Below, piece after piece: positions 1 through 8,704 of a stretch of DNA of 64,000 bases. Source of the stretch: Enterocloster clostridioformis (GTDB lineage: Bacteria > Bacillota > Clostridia > Lachnospirales > Lachnospiraceae); contig NZ_JAIWZC010000001.1 of NCBI RefSeq assembly GCF_020297485.1, positions 4,402,001-4,466,000 on the forward strand, in the 5' to 3' direction. Position 1 is the stretch's first letter. The number at the start of each line of letters is the position of its first letter. The position numbers and the translations under genes were made by a program. A model generated the notes under the pieces. The model had not been told where the DNA came from. It searched no databases and saw only the letters and a program-made list of their open reading frames with translations.

Positions 1-228
1 GACGGCCAGGAGCAGATTGATTTAAACTTTATTGAGAATATGGAGCAGAAGGAATTTGTGGAGAAGGACGACTTCCTTCCCATGGACGGCGGGTCCAACA
101 GCCATGTAGTACTCCGGGCAGGCGATTTCCTGATTTGCTACCCGGAGGACGGGCACCGCACAGCCGTGGCCGTTGACGAATCTGAGAAAATCAAGAAGGC
201 CATATTTAAGGTGCGGATTGACCATTAA
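1..228 (+). CDS. YhcH/YjgK/YiaL family protein, C-terminal part
   Basis: The reading frame is open from the first base of the window and stops at 226-228, so only the last 75 residues are visible. The pattern of an acidic stretch followed by FLPMDGG, then GDFLICYPEDGHRTAVAV and a final lysine-rich strand matches the C-terminal half of the YhcH/YjgK/YiaL cupin-like family. Members sit in sialic-acid and sugar-acid operons and are thought to act on anomers or intermediates of those sugars, but the reaction is not settled. The His of EDGH is a typical metal-site residue. The following ROK kinase and RpiR regulator support a sialic-acid or amino-sugar context. The N-terminus lies outside the window. 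Confidence 0.75.
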   Translation, partial: DGQEQIDLNFIENMEQKEFVEKDDFLPMDGGSNSHVVLRAGDFLICYPEDGHRTAVAVDESEKIKKAIFKVRIDH

Positions 229-250
229 AAGCATATAAACCCGGAGACAG

Positions 251-318
251 AGGCAAACCAAAGACCCTGGAGCGCGGGACGGAGCATCCGTTTTGCGCCC
301 CGGGCAGGTTTGCCTTTT
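251..318 (+). terminator. Intrinsic terminator between YhcH-like gene and ROK kinase
   Basis: AGGCAAACC (251-259) pairs with GGTTTGCCT (307-315), enclosing further GC-rich pairing, and is followed by a T run (315-318). It probably ends the upstream transcript or attenuates readthrough into the kinase gene. Confidence 0.6.
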
Positions 319-397
319 GCGGCAGGTCAGCGGAAGGAAAATGTCAGAACAAGAGGCAGGACAGGATGAAAAGAAGGTTTAAAGGAGCGGTGTCACG

Positions 398-1294
398 ATG
401 AAACAGTATATTTGCATTGATATCGGAGGAACGGAAATCAAGCACGGAGTGCTGGATGAAAATGGGAAATTTCTTGCAAAGGATAAGGTGCCCACCGAGG
501 CCTTTAAGGGCGGTCCCGCCCTGCTTAAAAAGGTCCTGGGGATTGCGGCGGATTATCTGAAGTATTGGAAGGCGGAGGGTATCTGTGTATCCACTGCCGG
601 CATGGTGGATGTGGAGAAGGGGGAGATATTCTATTCCGCCCCTCTGATTCCGGAGTATGCGGGAACAAAAATCAAGGCCGGCATGGAGGAGGAATTCGGA
701 CTTCCCTGCGAGGTGGAAAATGATGTGAACTGCGCCGGCCTGGCGGAGGCTGTGTCCGGGGCAGCGGCAGGCGCTCAGTCAGCCCTGTGCCTTACGGTTG
801 GAACCGGTATCGGCGGCTGTATCATCATCGGCGGCAGGGTGTACCACGGATGGAGTGGAAGCGCCTGTGAGGTGGGATACATGCATATGGACGGAAGCGA
901 TTTCCAGACCCTGGGGGCTGCCAGCATACTGGTAAAACGGGTGGCGGCTGCAAAGGGGGAGCCTGAGGATGAGTGGAATGGCTACCGCATCTTCCAGCTG
1001 GCCGGGGAAGGGGATCCCATATGCAGGGAAGCCATTGACCAGATGTGCGATTGTCTGGGCAAAGGCATTTCCAATATATGCTATGTGCTGAATCCCCAGA
1101 TAGTGGTGCTGGGAGGAGGAATCATGGCTCAGGAGGAGTACCTGCGGCCCAGACTGGAAAAGGCTCTTGCACGGTATCTGGTATCCAGCATATATGAAAA
1201 GACAGAGCTGGCCTTTGCGAAGCACCAGAATGACGCGGGGATGCGGGGGGCCTACTATCATTTTCTGGAGAGACAGGGAAAGGCCCAAAGCTGA
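398..1294 (+). CDS. ROK family sugar kinase (NanK-like)
   Basis: The 298-residue protein has the ROK/ASKHA fold signatures: phosphate-1 motif DIGGT (residues 8-12), ENDVN (107-111) with the likely catalytic Asp, the GTGIGG phosphate loop (135-140) and the late GGGI adenosine motif. ROK kinases phosphorylate hexoses or N-acyl-amino sugars with ATP in the cytosol. Its place beside a YhcH-like protein and an RpiR regulator suggests an N-acetylmannosamine kinase role in sialic-acid use; this is inference. The canonical ExGH followed by the CxCGxxGC zinc motif is replaced by EVGYMHMDG with no cysteines, so it belongs to the zinc-less ROK group. Start chosen at the ATG behind AAAGGAG. A glucokinase-like substrate is not excluded. 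Confidence 0.85.
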   Translation: MKQYICIDIGGTEIKHGVLDENGKFLAKDKVPTEAFKGGPALLKKVLGIAADYLKYWKAEGICVSTAGMVDVEKGEIFYSAPLIPEYAGTKIKAGMEEEFGLPCEVENDVNCAGLAEAVSGAAAGAQSALCLTVGTGIGGCIIIGGRVYHGWSGSACEVGYMHMDGSDFQTLGAASILVKRVAAAKGEPEDEWNGYRIFQLAGEGDPICREAIDQMCDCLGKGISNICYVLNPQIVVLGGGIMAQEEYLRPRLEKALARYLVSSIYEKTELAFAKHQNDAGMRGAYYHFLERQGKAQS

Positions 1295-1342
1295 CCGGCA
1301 TTTGTTTAAAGCGGCCCGTGGTCTTAACCGGGAGGAGGTATT

Positions 1343-2176
1343 ATGGAATATCTGAAATCAGTGATACCCGTCATAGAATCCAATTATGTGAATTTTACAA
1401 CGGTGGAGCGCAGTATTGCGGATTTTTTTATCTATAACAGGGAACAGATGGATTTCTCAGCCAAGTCAGTGGCCGGAAGGCTGTTTGTGTCGGAGGCATC
1501 CCTGTCGCGGTTTGCAAAGAAATGCGGATTCAGGGGATACAGGGAATTTATTTACCAGTATGAGGAAAATTTTGTGGTTAAGCAGGATTCCATGACAGGC
1601 AACACCAGAACAGTGCTCAATGCCTACCAGGAACTTCTGAATAAGACGTATAACCTGGTAAATGAAAAGCAGGTTGAGCGGGTGTGCCGGTATATGGCCA
1701 AGGCGGGCCGCGTGTTTGTCTGCGGAACAGGAAGCTCAGGCCTGGCTGCCAGGGAGATGGAGCTGCGCTTTATGCGGATCGGCCTGGACATCACATCCAT
1801 GGAGCACAGCGACATGATGCGTATGCGCGGCGTGTTCCAGGACGAGAACTGCCTTGTCTTTGGCGTCAGTATCAGCGGTGAAAAGGAGGAGGTGTTATAC
1901 CTTCTGGAGGAAGCCCACAAGCGGGGGGCCAGGACCGTGATGCTCACAGCCAGGAACAGGCCTGACTTTGATGCCTTCTGCGATGAGGTGGTGCTTCTTC
2001 CCTCGCTGCTCCATTTGAACCATGGAAATGTGATTTCACCTCAGTTCCCCATTCTCCTCCTGACGGACATCCTCTATTCCTACTATCTGTCCCAGGACCA
2101 GTATAAGAAGGAAGTGCTCCATGACAGTACATTGAGGGCCCTGGAAAAGGGGCGCAGGGAGAATAATGTGCTGTAA
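1343..2176 (+). CDS. MurR/RpiR family transcriptional regulator (HTH + SIS domain)
   Basis: The 277-residue protein begins with an RpiR-type helix-turn-helix (about residues 1-77, with the typical VSEASLSRFAKKCGF recognition segment) and continues with a SIS sugar-phosphate isomerase domain (about 120-260, with GTGSSGLAA and SISGEKEEV, the usual phosphosugar-binding serines). RpiR proteins sense phosphosugars and control catabolic operons. A good ribosome site (GGAGGAGG) precedes the ATG, 48 bases after the kinase stop, so the two genes are very likely co-transcribed. It probably regulates the upstream sugar genes in response to an aminosugar phosphate; the ligand is not visible from sequence. 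Confidence 0.88.
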   Translation: MEYLKSVIPVIESNYVNFTTVERSIADFFIYNREQMDFSAKSVAGRLFVSEASLSRFAKKCGFRGYREFIYQYEENFVVKQDSMTGNTRTVLNAYQELLNKTYNLVNEKQVERVCRYMAKAGRVFVCGTGSSGLAAREMELRFMRIGLDITSMEHSDMMRMRGVFQDENCLVFGVSISGEKEEVLYLLEEAHKRGARTVMLTARNRPDFDAFCDEVVLLPSLLHLNHGNVISPQFPILLLTDILYSYYLSQDQYKKEVLHDSTLRALEKGRRENNVL

Positions 2177-2201
2177 TATATAAGAATGAATATATGGTAA
2201 A

Positions 2202-2248
2202 GGTACTGTGATATCACGGAATTCAGTGATGTCACAGTATCTTTTTTT
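2202..2248 (+). terminator. Strong intrinsic terminator after RpiR gene
   Basis: A 16-bp stem (2202-2217 with 2226-2241, two G-U pairs, 8-nt loop) is followed directly by seven T residues. It closes the sugar operon. Confidence 0.9.
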
Positions 2249-2253
2249 GAGCA

Positions 2254-2282
2254 AACTAATATATCAGTACTAATATATCAGT
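2254..2282. repeat. Short tandem direct repeat
   Basis: The 14-bp unit CTAATATATCAGTA occurs twice in a row just after the terminator and just before the decayed gene fragments. It may be a deletion scar or slipped duplication. Confidence 0.5.
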
Positions 2283-2336
2283 ATCAGCAACAAGGGGTAA
2301 AATGAATTCAAGGTGCGTATGTAACCGGAACGCGTT

Positions 2337-2779
2337 CGAGGATTCATTCCCTTCATTCCCGCTGCCCTGGCAGTGGTGGGAAACGCATTTTCGTCCACAT
2401 CGGCCATGGAAGGCAAAACCTTCATCCAGGTGCTGGCGGACACCGGTATAGCAGCCACCCTGATTCGTAAGGTGGTTGAGCTGGGCGGCGATAAGCCCAG
2501 AATCACCATGGCGCTTTTGTGTATCGTCACGGCCATTATCTTTATGTCCATGAACATTTCTCCTACGGCAACGTGGAATCCGCCAGAAAGGCCATGAAGG
2601 TCCTGGCTGACTATTGCGGCACCACGGCGGAGGATATGTACTTTCAATCCATATTTTATGTGGGGGTCAACAAGGGGTACTGCAACAATATCATCTCTGC
2701 CAATTCATGCCATTACATGCGGATTCGCCTGCTGGCCATGGCGGACCAGGGCATAGGCAGGGAAGCCCCTTCAGATTGA
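2337..2779 (+). pseudogene. Fused remnants of a permease and an unidentified gene
   Basis: From about 2337 to 2550 the frame beginning RGFIPFIPAAL reads like an internal part of a GntP/Na+:H+-antiporter-type permease: a small-residue helix, then TGIAATLIRKVVELGGDKP and another helix. It has no start codon of its own. Near 2550 the coding sense jumps to another frame, YGNVESARKAMKVLADYCG and onward, which ends at 2777-2779 as the C-terminus of a second protein I do not recognise. The two pieces look joined by a deletion. There is no ribosome site and no complete domain, so neither is likely to be functional. The permease assignment is tentative. Confidence 0.45.
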
Positions 2780-2785
2780 TATGTA

Positions 2786-3826
2786 TTACCAGATTCCCAG
2801 CGCGCTCTGGAGTCCCAGGCTCACTGCGGTGATTCCCACCCAGCAGCAGGCGCCCATGAGCATGGGCTTGCCGCCGGTGCGGATGAGCTTGACCAGGTCC
2901 GTGTTCAGTCCGATAGCTGCCATGGCCAGGATGATGAAGAACTTGCTCAACTCCTTAATGGGCGCAAAGACTGAGGCAGGAATCCCTGCTCCCATGGCAA
3001 TGGTGGTGATGACCGAGGCCCCGATGAAGTAGAGAATGAAAAACGGAAAGATATCCTTAAAGCTTACGGACTGTCCGCTGGCCTGATCTTCCTTTTCCTC
3101 CTTCCTGGTCCGGATGAAGGCCAGACACAGAGTGATGGGAATAATGGCCAGGGTCCTGGTCAGCTTTACCGTGACTGCTTTGTCCAGTGTGGCCGCCCCC
3201 AGGTTCCACATGCTGTCCCAGGTGGCTGCGGCTGCGGTGACGGATGATGTGTCGTTGATGGCTGTTCCGGCAAAGACGCCAAAGGCATTGCCGGATGCAG
3301 TGTCAAATCCCAGAACCTTGCCGAAGGTGGGGAACAGGATGGCTGCCAGTACGTTAAAGAAGAAAATCACGGATATGGCCTGGGCAACCTCATCGTCATC
3401 CGCGTTGATTACAGGCGCCGTGGCTGCGATGGCGGAACCGCCGCAGATGGAGGAGCCCACTCCCACCAGGGTGGAGATGTTGGATGGGATATGCATAAGC
3501 TTATGGAGCGCAAAGGCAATCACCAGAGAGGTGGTGATGGTGCATACAATAATGGGCAGAGACTGCTTTCCCGTCTCCAGTACCACATTTAAGTTCATCC
3601 CGAAGCCCAGAAGAATGACCGCCCACTGAAGTACTTTTTTTGAGGTAAACTTGATGCCGTCCTCCAGGCCGTCTTTATTTTTCATGAATACGGCGATGAC
3701 CATGCCGGCAATGATGGCGATGACTGCGCCGCCTATGATGGGGAACATTTTCCCCAGGAACCGGGAAGGGACGGCCAGCAGCAGGCAGAATGCCAATCCT
3801 TTCCATTTCTTTTGTAATGATGCCAT
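2786..3826 (-). CDS. YeiH/UPF0324 family transporter (putative sulfate exporter family)
   Basis: The 346-residue protein is almost entirely hydrophobic helices, about ten, with the family motifs LLGFGMNLN near the N-terminal third, SSICGGSAIAA in the middle, AGTAINDTSSV, and the late AMAAIGLNTDLVKL. These identify the Cons_hypoth698/YeiH family, annotated as putative sulfate or anion exporters of the inner membrane. The substrate is not established. I chose the ATG at 3826, 9 bases after AGGAGG, rather than an upstream in-frame ATG at 3922 that lacks a ribosome site. The gene is divergent from a LysR regulator, as yeiH is next to yeiE in E. coli, which supports regulation by that neighbour. 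It ends 6 bases from the decayed fragments. Confidence 0.85.
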   Translation of the reverse strand: MASLQKKWKGLAFCLLLAVPSRFLGKMFPIIGGAVIAIIAGMVIAVFMKNKDGLEDGIKFTSKKVLQWAVILLGFGMNLNVVLETGKQSLPIIVCTITTSLVIAFALHKLMHIPSNISTLVGVGSSICGGSAIAATAPVINADDDEVAQAISVIFFFNVLAAILFPTFGKVLGFDTASGNAFGVFAGTAINDTSSVTAAAATWDSMWNLGAATLDKAVTVKLTRTLAIIPITLCLAFIRTRKEEKEDQASGQSVSFKDIFPFFILYFIGASVITTIAMGAGIPASVFAPIKELSKFFIILAMAAIGLNTDLVKLIRTGGKPMLMGACCWVGITAVSLGLQSALGIW

Positions 3827-4053
3827 TTCTTTTTCCTCCTCATATTCCCGTAGCTTGATATTAGACAGAGTGCCGGGTGTAAAACGCAGCACACGGTTTA
3901 TATGGTAACTTATGGAAAGCATAAAGTAAAATTATATATATTTATATTTTAATAATAATGTGTTATGATAAAGAAAACAAAGGCAGAACAAAAAGCGGAA
4001 CCAGTGGCAGAATCAGAAACAAAATAAATGACGGAATTAAAGGAGGAAATCAG
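3827..4053. promoter_or_regulatory. Divergent promoter region between YeiH-like and LysR genes
   Basis: The 226-bp gap has a very AT-rich core (about 3926-3970) dominated by alternating A/T tracts, as expected for back-to-back promoters and a LysR operator. I could not assign one unambiguous T-N11-A box. The GTG start at 4054 lies behind AAAGGAGGAAATCAG. Confidence 0.5.
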
Positions 4054-4929
4054 GTGCTGGATTTCAGGGTTTACACATTTCTTGCTGTCTGTGAGTACAT
4101 GAATTATACAAGGGCCGCGGAGGCGCTGCACATCACGCAGCCCGCTGTGTCGCAGCATATACGGTATCTGGAGAACATGTATCAGGTCAAACTGTTCCTG
4201 GCAGAGGGAAAGAGGATACACCTGTCCCCGGCAGGAGAACGGCTGCTCCACGCAGCCATCACCCTTAAGAATGACGAGGTATTTCTGCGAAAACAGATGT
4301 TAGAGGGGGGAGGAAGGGGACTGAGCCTGCGGTTCGGGACCACCAGGACCATCGGAGAGTCAGTGATATCCGCACCCCTGGCCCGCTACATCCACAGCCA
4401 TCCGGAGGACCGTATCAGCGTTGTCATCAATAACACGGACGAGCTTCTGCACAAGCTGGTTTCCGGGGAGATTCAGTTTGCCCTGGTTGAGGGATATTAT
4501 GATGATGTGGATTTTGATTCCATGGTTTTCAGAACAGAGCCCTTCATCCCTGTATGTGCCGCCGGCCATGTCTTTGCCAGGAAGCCGGTCTGGCTAAGGG
4601 ATCTTTTGGAGGAACATCTGCTCATACGGGAGCCTGGGTCGGGAACCAGGGATATCCTGGAGAAGAATCTGGATATCAAGAATATCCGTCTGTCTGATTT
4701 TGCCCACATTACGGAAATCGGCAGCATGCATGTCATTCTCCAGCTGCTGGAAAAGGATGCGGGAATTACCTTCCTGTACCGGACTGCGGTGGAGGAGGGG
4801 ATCAAGGAAGGGGTATTCAGGGAACTGGAACTGAGAGACTTCCAGATGGAGCATGACTTTGCCTTTATATGGAATAAGGGAAGTATATACGCGGATACGT
4901 ACAGGATGATTTGCAGGGAACTGCAGTGA
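4054..4929 (+). CDS. LysR family transcriptional regulator
   Basis: The 291-residue protein has an N-terminal winged HTH (residues 1-60; FLAVCEYMNYTRAAEALHIT then QPAVSQHIRYLE) and a C-terminal periplasmic-binding-like effector domain (about 88-290). LysR proteins usually control a divergent gene together with themselves, here the YeiH-like transporter. I prefer the GTG at 4054 because AAAGGAGG lies 7 bases upstream and the protein then begins at the normal LysR N-terminus; the upstream in-frame ATG at 3958 would add a 32-residue basic tail with no ribosome site. A CysL/YeiE-like role in sulfur metabolism is plausible from context only. Confidence 0.87.
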   Translation: MLDFRVYTFLAVCEYMNYTRAAEALHITQPAVSQHIRYLENMYQVKLFLAEGKRIHLSPAGERLLHAAITLKNDEVFLRKQMLEGGGRGLSLRFGTTRTIGESVISAPLARYIHSHPEDRISVVINNTDELLHKLVSGEIQFALVEGYYDDVDFDSMVFRTEPFIPVCAAGHVFARKPVWLRDLLEEHLLIREPGSGTRDILEKNLDIKNIRLSDFAHITEIGSMHVILQLLEKDAGITFLYRTAVEEGIKEGVFRELELRDFQMEHDFAFIWNKGSIYADTYRMICRELQ

Positions 4930-4973
4930 AGGAATGAGCCGGCCCAAAGAAAGGCGCGTCCCTGTGTCTGTTC

Positions 4974-6278
4974 TCACCTGCGCACCAGCGGCAGCATGAC
5001 GGATACCGTGAATACATCGTTGTTGTGGCTGATTTTCATGTCGCCGTTATATTTATGGATGACCGTGGAAACATTGGAGAGCCCTATGCCGCAGTACTGT
5101 TCCCCAATCTTTATGCTTTCGTACCGGTTGCCTTCCATGCGCAGCTGGCCGTTGTATGAATTGGAGATGCTGATGATGAGGAATGCCTTTTGGCAGCGGA
5201 TTTCCGTGTGGATAAACCGGTCTGCACCCTTGACCATACGGCAGCATGCCTCCAGGGCATTGTCCAGAAGATTGCCCAGGATGATGCACAGGTCCACGTT
5301 ATCAACCGGAAGTTCGGGAGGCACCATGATATTGGCTGTCAGGGGAACGCTGCAGGCAGCGGCCTGCTGCTGCGCATTGTTTACCAGGATGTTTACCATG
5401 CTGTTTCCGCCGGTGAGAGGCACCTTCATGCCGTTGGCGGATTCATAGATTTGTTCAATATATGTAAGGGCCTCCACATACTGGCCTGCTTTTAAAAACA
5501 CCACCAGGGAATGGAGGTGTTTTTTTAAATCGTGGCGCAGGGAGGTGATTTCCCTCTGGGAGTCCTCCACCTTCTGATAGTAGGAGGACTGCATGGTCAG
5601 GAGCTTGTCCGCAATCATATTTTTCTGGCTCTCCTCGTTGATGATGGCGTAGTCGTCCACCAGATAAAACAGGAACATGGAGGAGCAGAAAAGGATTCCC
5701 GATATCTCCAGGTAAAAGTGGGATACGCTGTTCCTCATGTGGAAAATCTGGATGGTGATGAACAGAATCACGGAGGGCACCAGGAAGGAAATGGCATTGT
5801 AAAGGTTGTCTTTGTTGCTCTTCCTCATGTTTCTGCACAGGATGAATAGCAGGGTAAAGAAGAAAAAAAGGACGCAGGCCGTCATCTGGGCCAAAGGGCT
5901 CTGAATCAGGAAGTTGGGTTCGGAGGGAAGGGGCTCGTTGTGCAGAAAACGCACCAGCACTGCGGACAGCAGCTTGCAGGCATAGTTGAGAACAACGAAC
6001 AGATAAGCAACCAGTACCTTGGTCCTGAGGGAATCCGTGAAGAAAATGCAGCTTACCAGCATTGTGAAGGCACAGTAAAAGACGCACATGCTGAACAGAG
6101 GCGCATTGAACCAGTAGGTTACCCACTGGAATATAAAATAGATCAGGATGCCCACCGTGTATTGGGATACGGGGCGCGGGTTCCGGTGAAGGAAGTTGCT
6201 GCACAGCCAATAAAGAATCAGGGTCTCGGCCACGGACAGCACAAAGCTGACCCAGGCATGCTGAATGACGCTCATCAT
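4974..6278 (-). CDS. AgrC-like sensor histidine kinase (GHKL ATPase)
   Basis: The 434-residue protein has about six N-terminal membrane helices (residues 5-210), a short coiled linker and a cytoplasmic kinase. The phospho-acceptor is His249 in SLRHDLKKHLHSL, followed by an N box NLLDNALEAC (337-345) and a late GIGLSNV G box of the GHKL ATPase. This architecture is that of AgrC/CitA-like quorum or metabolite sensors paired with LytTR regulators. It overlaps the stop of the regulator gene by 4 bases, so the two are translationally coupled. No AgrD-type pheromone or AgrB gene was found beside it, so the signal may be a small molecule linked to the divergent permease and amidohydrolase genes; this is inference. 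Confidence 0.88.
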   Translation of the reverse strand: MMSVIQHAWVSFVLSVAETLILYWLCSNFLHRNPRPVSQYTVGILIYFIFQWVTYWFNAPLFSMCVFYCAFTMLVSCIFFTDSLRTKVLVAYLFVVLNYACKLLSAVLVRFLHNEPLPSEPNFLIQSPLAQMTACVLFFFFTLLFILCRNMRKSNKDNLYNAISFLVPSVILFITIQIFHMRNSVSHFYLEISGILFCSSMFLFYLVDDYAIINEESQKNMIADKLLTMQSSYYQKVEDSQREITSLRHDLKKHLHSLVVFLKAGQYVEALTYIEQIYESANGMKVPLTGGNSMVNILVNNAQQQAAACSVPLTANIMVPPELPVDNVDLCIILGNLLDNALEACCRMVKGADRFIHTEIRCQKAFLIISISNSYNGQLRMEGNRYESIKIGEQYCGIGLSNVSTVIHKYNGDMKISHNNDVFTVSVMLPLVRR

Positions 6279-6985
6279 AGGTTTGCCTCCATATAGCTTA
6301 AGAATTCCTGGTTCACTTCCTTGCGCTTGTGCTTGCTCATGGGAAGCACTTCCTTGTTGTCCATGGTTACGGAATCCTTGAAAATATTATAAATATGGCT
6401 TACGTTGACAAGAAAGCTTTTGTGAATACGGATGAAGCCGTCCGTACGGAGCTGTTCCTCCAGGGAACTGATGGTGCCTGTAAAGGTAAATGTGCCTTCC
6501 TTTGCAACCACACGGATGGTCCTTAAATCCGATTCCAGATAATAGATATGGTCGGTCATAAGCTTGGTGGTGCCGCTCATGCTGGGGAAGGAGAAGATGG
6601 ATGCCTGTTTCTTCTGCTGCCTGTCCAACAGCTCCTCCACGGCAGACAGAAAGTCACTGCCCTCCACCGGCTTTACGATATAGCGGAAGGCGCCCACCTT
6701 GTAGCCCTCCACCGCGTAATCCACGGTGGCTGTCACAATGAGGATGGGAACCTCGTCGTCCAGCCGGCGGATATGCTTTGCCACCTCGATGCCGCCCATG
6801 GTTTTCATGCGCATGTCAAGCACCAGGATGTCGCAGAACCCTTTTTGTTTATAATCCTTAAGCAGGTCCAGGCCGTCTGTATAGGATATGATATCCACAG
6901 GCCGTTTTTCTTTTAATTGTTCCAGATGTCCGCGCAGCACCATCAGGTCCGCGGGACTGTCATCGCAAAGTACAATTCTGAACAT
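6275..6985 (-). CDS. LytTR family response regulator
   Basis: The 236-residue protein has a receiver domain (residues 1-120; acidic pair DD at 8-9, phospho-acceptor Asp57 in LVLDMRM, and the late lysine in YIVKPVE) and a C-terminal LytTR DNA-binding domain (about 135-235; YLESDLRTIRV, FIRIHKSFLVNVSHI, LPMSKHKRKEV). It lies upstream of and overlapping its sensor kinase. LytTR regulators bind paired direct repeats with one site per monomer and usually activate a neighbouring operon, here most likely the divergent permease gene. The ATG at 6985 is preferred over the ATG at 6991 because the AGGGGAG ribosome site then has normal spacing. Confidence 0.9.
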   Translation of the reverse strand: MFRIVLCDDSPADLMVLRGHLEQLKEKRPVDIISYTDGLDLLKDYKQKGFCDILVLDMRMKTMGGIEVAKHIRRLDDEVPILIVTATVDYAVEGYKVGAFRYIVKPVEGSDFLSAVEELLDRQQKKQASIFSFPSMSGTTKLMTDHIYYLESDLRTIRVVAKEGTFTFTGTISSLEEQLRTDGFIRIHKSFLVNVSHIYNIFKDSVTMDNKEVLPMSKHKRKEVNQEFLSYMEANL

Positions 6986-7055
6986 GACCATTCTCCCCTG
7001 AAATTAGTTAAATGCATAACGATTATACAATTCTTTCAGCGGTATTGTAAATAGG

Positions 7056-7149
7056 ATTTTTGGACGAAAAATACATTTTTGACCAATTATTACACTGGAA
7101 TTATCGATTGTGCACAAAGTATTGCGTTATTTTTTTCCTTGTGTAAAAT
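7056..7149 (+). promoter_or_regulatory. Putative LytTR operator and promoter of the APC permease
   Basis: Two imperfect direct repeats begin with ATTTTTG at 7056 and 7075 (19-bp spacing) and end with TAC. They lie about 45 bp upstream of a plausible promoter, TTGCGT (7122-7127), 16-bp spacer, TAAAAT (7144-7149). Paired direct repeats about two helical turns apart, upstream of a weak promoter, are what LytTR activators use. The match to any known LytTR consensus is not clear. Confidence 0.4.
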
Positions 7150-7205
7150 GAGGATATGAGTTGAGAAACAATATGAAAAACAAGAAAAAGGGGGAAACAG
7201 ATCTT

Positions 7206-8654
7206 ATGTCTGGACCAAGTGGAAATGATGCAGGCGGAATGAAAAAGACCCTGTCCATATGGAATTTCTTCACCATTGGATTCGGGGCCATCATCGGTAC
7301 TGGCTGGGTGCTTCTGGTAGGTGACTGGATGGTGATTGGAGGCGGACCCATAGCGGCCATGATAGCATTTGCCATTGGAGCCGTGTTCCTGCTCCCCATT
7401 GGAGCCGTGTTCGGGGAGCTGACAGCGGCCATCCCTATCTCCGGAGGAATTATTGAATATGTGGACAGGACCTACGGGCGGAATGTCTCATACATAACGG
7501 GATGGTTCCTGGCTCTGGGAAACGGTATCCTCTGTCCCTGGGAGGCAATCGCCATCTCCACATTAGTATCCGATATGTTCGGGGGACTGTTCCCGATTCT
7601 CAGGGCGGTCAAGCTCTATACCATCATGGGGGCGGACGTGTACCTGTTCCCCACCGTCATAGCGCTGGGATTCGCGGTCTATGTGGTTCTCCTTAACTTC
7701 CGGGGAGCCAGCGCGGCCGCAAAGCTGCAGGCATTCCTGACAAAGGCTCTGTTGGCGGGCATGCTTCTGGCAATGGCAATTTCCTTCGTAAAAGGCGGAC
7801 CATCCAACATCCTTCCCTCCTTTACACAGGTGGAAGGACCGTCCACGGTGACCAGTGCGAACAACATGTTTGCAGGCATTATCTCGGTGCTGGTAATGAC
7901 GCCGTTCTTCTACGCGGGGTTTGATACCATACCGCAGCAGGCCGAGGAAGCGGCGGAGGGCCTGGACTGGAATAGGTTCGGCAAGGTCATCAGTATGGCA
8001 CTCCTGGCGGCAGGCGGTTTCTACATGATTTGTATCTATTCCTTCGGCACCATTATACCGTGGACTGATTTTATAAAAAGCACGGTTCCGGCCCTGGCCT
8101 GCCTTAAGAGCATCAGCATGTTTCTGTATGTGGCAATGCTGGTAATCGCCACATTAGGCCCTATGGGCCCCATGAACTCCTTCTACGGAGCTACCAGCCG
8201 CATTATGCTGGCCATGGGACGTAAAGGACAGCTTCCGGACAGCTTCGCGGTTCTGGATGAAAAAAGCGGGGCTCCCAAGATGGCCAACACGGTACTGGCA
8301 GTCCTGACCATTATGGGACCTTTCCTGGGAAAGAACATGCTGGTATCCCTGACCAATGTGTCTGCGCTGGCATTCATCTTCTCCTGCACCATGGTAAGCT
8401 TTGCCTGCCTTAAGATGCGCTATACGGAGCCTGGCCTTCCAAGGCCATACAAGGTTCCCGGCGGAAAAGCAGGCATCTGCATGGCGTGTCTGGCAGGTAC
8501 CATCATCATCGGGCTTATGGTGGTTCCTTTCAGCCCCGCAGCCCTTAAGCCGGTAGAGTGGGCCATCGTGGTTGCCTGGCTGGTCATCGGACTGGGCCTT
8601 AGCGCTGTCACCAGGGCAAAGGGAAATAATAAGGCGGCGGCCGCTGCAAAATAA
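7206..8654 (+). CDS. APC superfamily amino acid permease
   Basis: The 482-residue protein has about 12 membrane helices. The first carries the APC hallmark FTIGFGAIIGTGWVLLVGDW (helix-break GAIIGTGW binds substrate carboxyl and amino groups). Other features are the GGIIEYVDRTYGRNVSYITG loop, the PFFYAGFDTIPQQAEEA helix-6 region typical of the family, and MGPMNSFYGATSRIM. Amino-acid or polyamine transport at the cell membrane is expected; the substrate cannot be read off. I start at the ATG behind AAAAGGGGGAAACAG, not at the upstream TTG 7161. The amidohydrolase gene follows after 50 bases, suggesting that a peptide-like or cyclic amino-acid derivative is imported and hydrolysed. The two-component genes are divergent. 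Confidence 0.87.
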   Translation: MSGPSGNDAGGMKKTLSIWNFFTIGFGAIIGTGWVLLVGDWMVIGGGPIAAMIAFAIGAVFLLPIGAVFGELTAAIPISGGIIEYVDRTYGRNVSYITGWFLALGNGILCPWEAIAISTLVSDMFGGLFPILRAVKLYTIMGADVYLFPTVIALGFAVYVVLLNFRGASAAAKLQAFLTKALLAGMLLAMAISFVKGGPSNILPSFTQVEGPSTVTSANNMFAGIISVLVMTPFFYAGFDTIPQQAEEAAEGLDWNRFGKVISMALLAAGGFYMICIYSFGTIIPWTDFIKSTVPALACLKSISMFLYVAMLVIATLGPMGPMNSFYGATSRIMLAMGRKGQLPDSFAVLDEKSGAPKMANTVLAVLTIMGPFLGKNMLVSLTNVSALAFIFSCTMVSFACLKMRYTEPGLPRPYKVPGGKAGICMACLAGTIIIGLMVVPFSPAALKPVEWAIVVAWLVIGLGLSAVTRAKGNNKAAAAAK

Positions 8655-8704
8655 CGGTTATAAAATCATACATCAACATATATCAAATAAAGGAGGATTT
8701 TTCA

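Noticed and set aside
779..1288. Antisense open frame opposite the ROK kinase
   Set aside because: It is a shadow of the kinase gene with no ribosome site and no recognisable domain; many similar shadows occur across the window.
3114..3629. Plus-strand frame opposite the YeiH-like gene
   Set aside because: Its methionine/valine/alanine-rich composition mirrors the transmembrane codons of the real gene on the other strand.
7010..7160. Start of the APC permease at TTG 7161
   Set aside because: The extra residues are hydrophilic and lack a ribosome site, while the ATG at 7206 has one at normal spacing.
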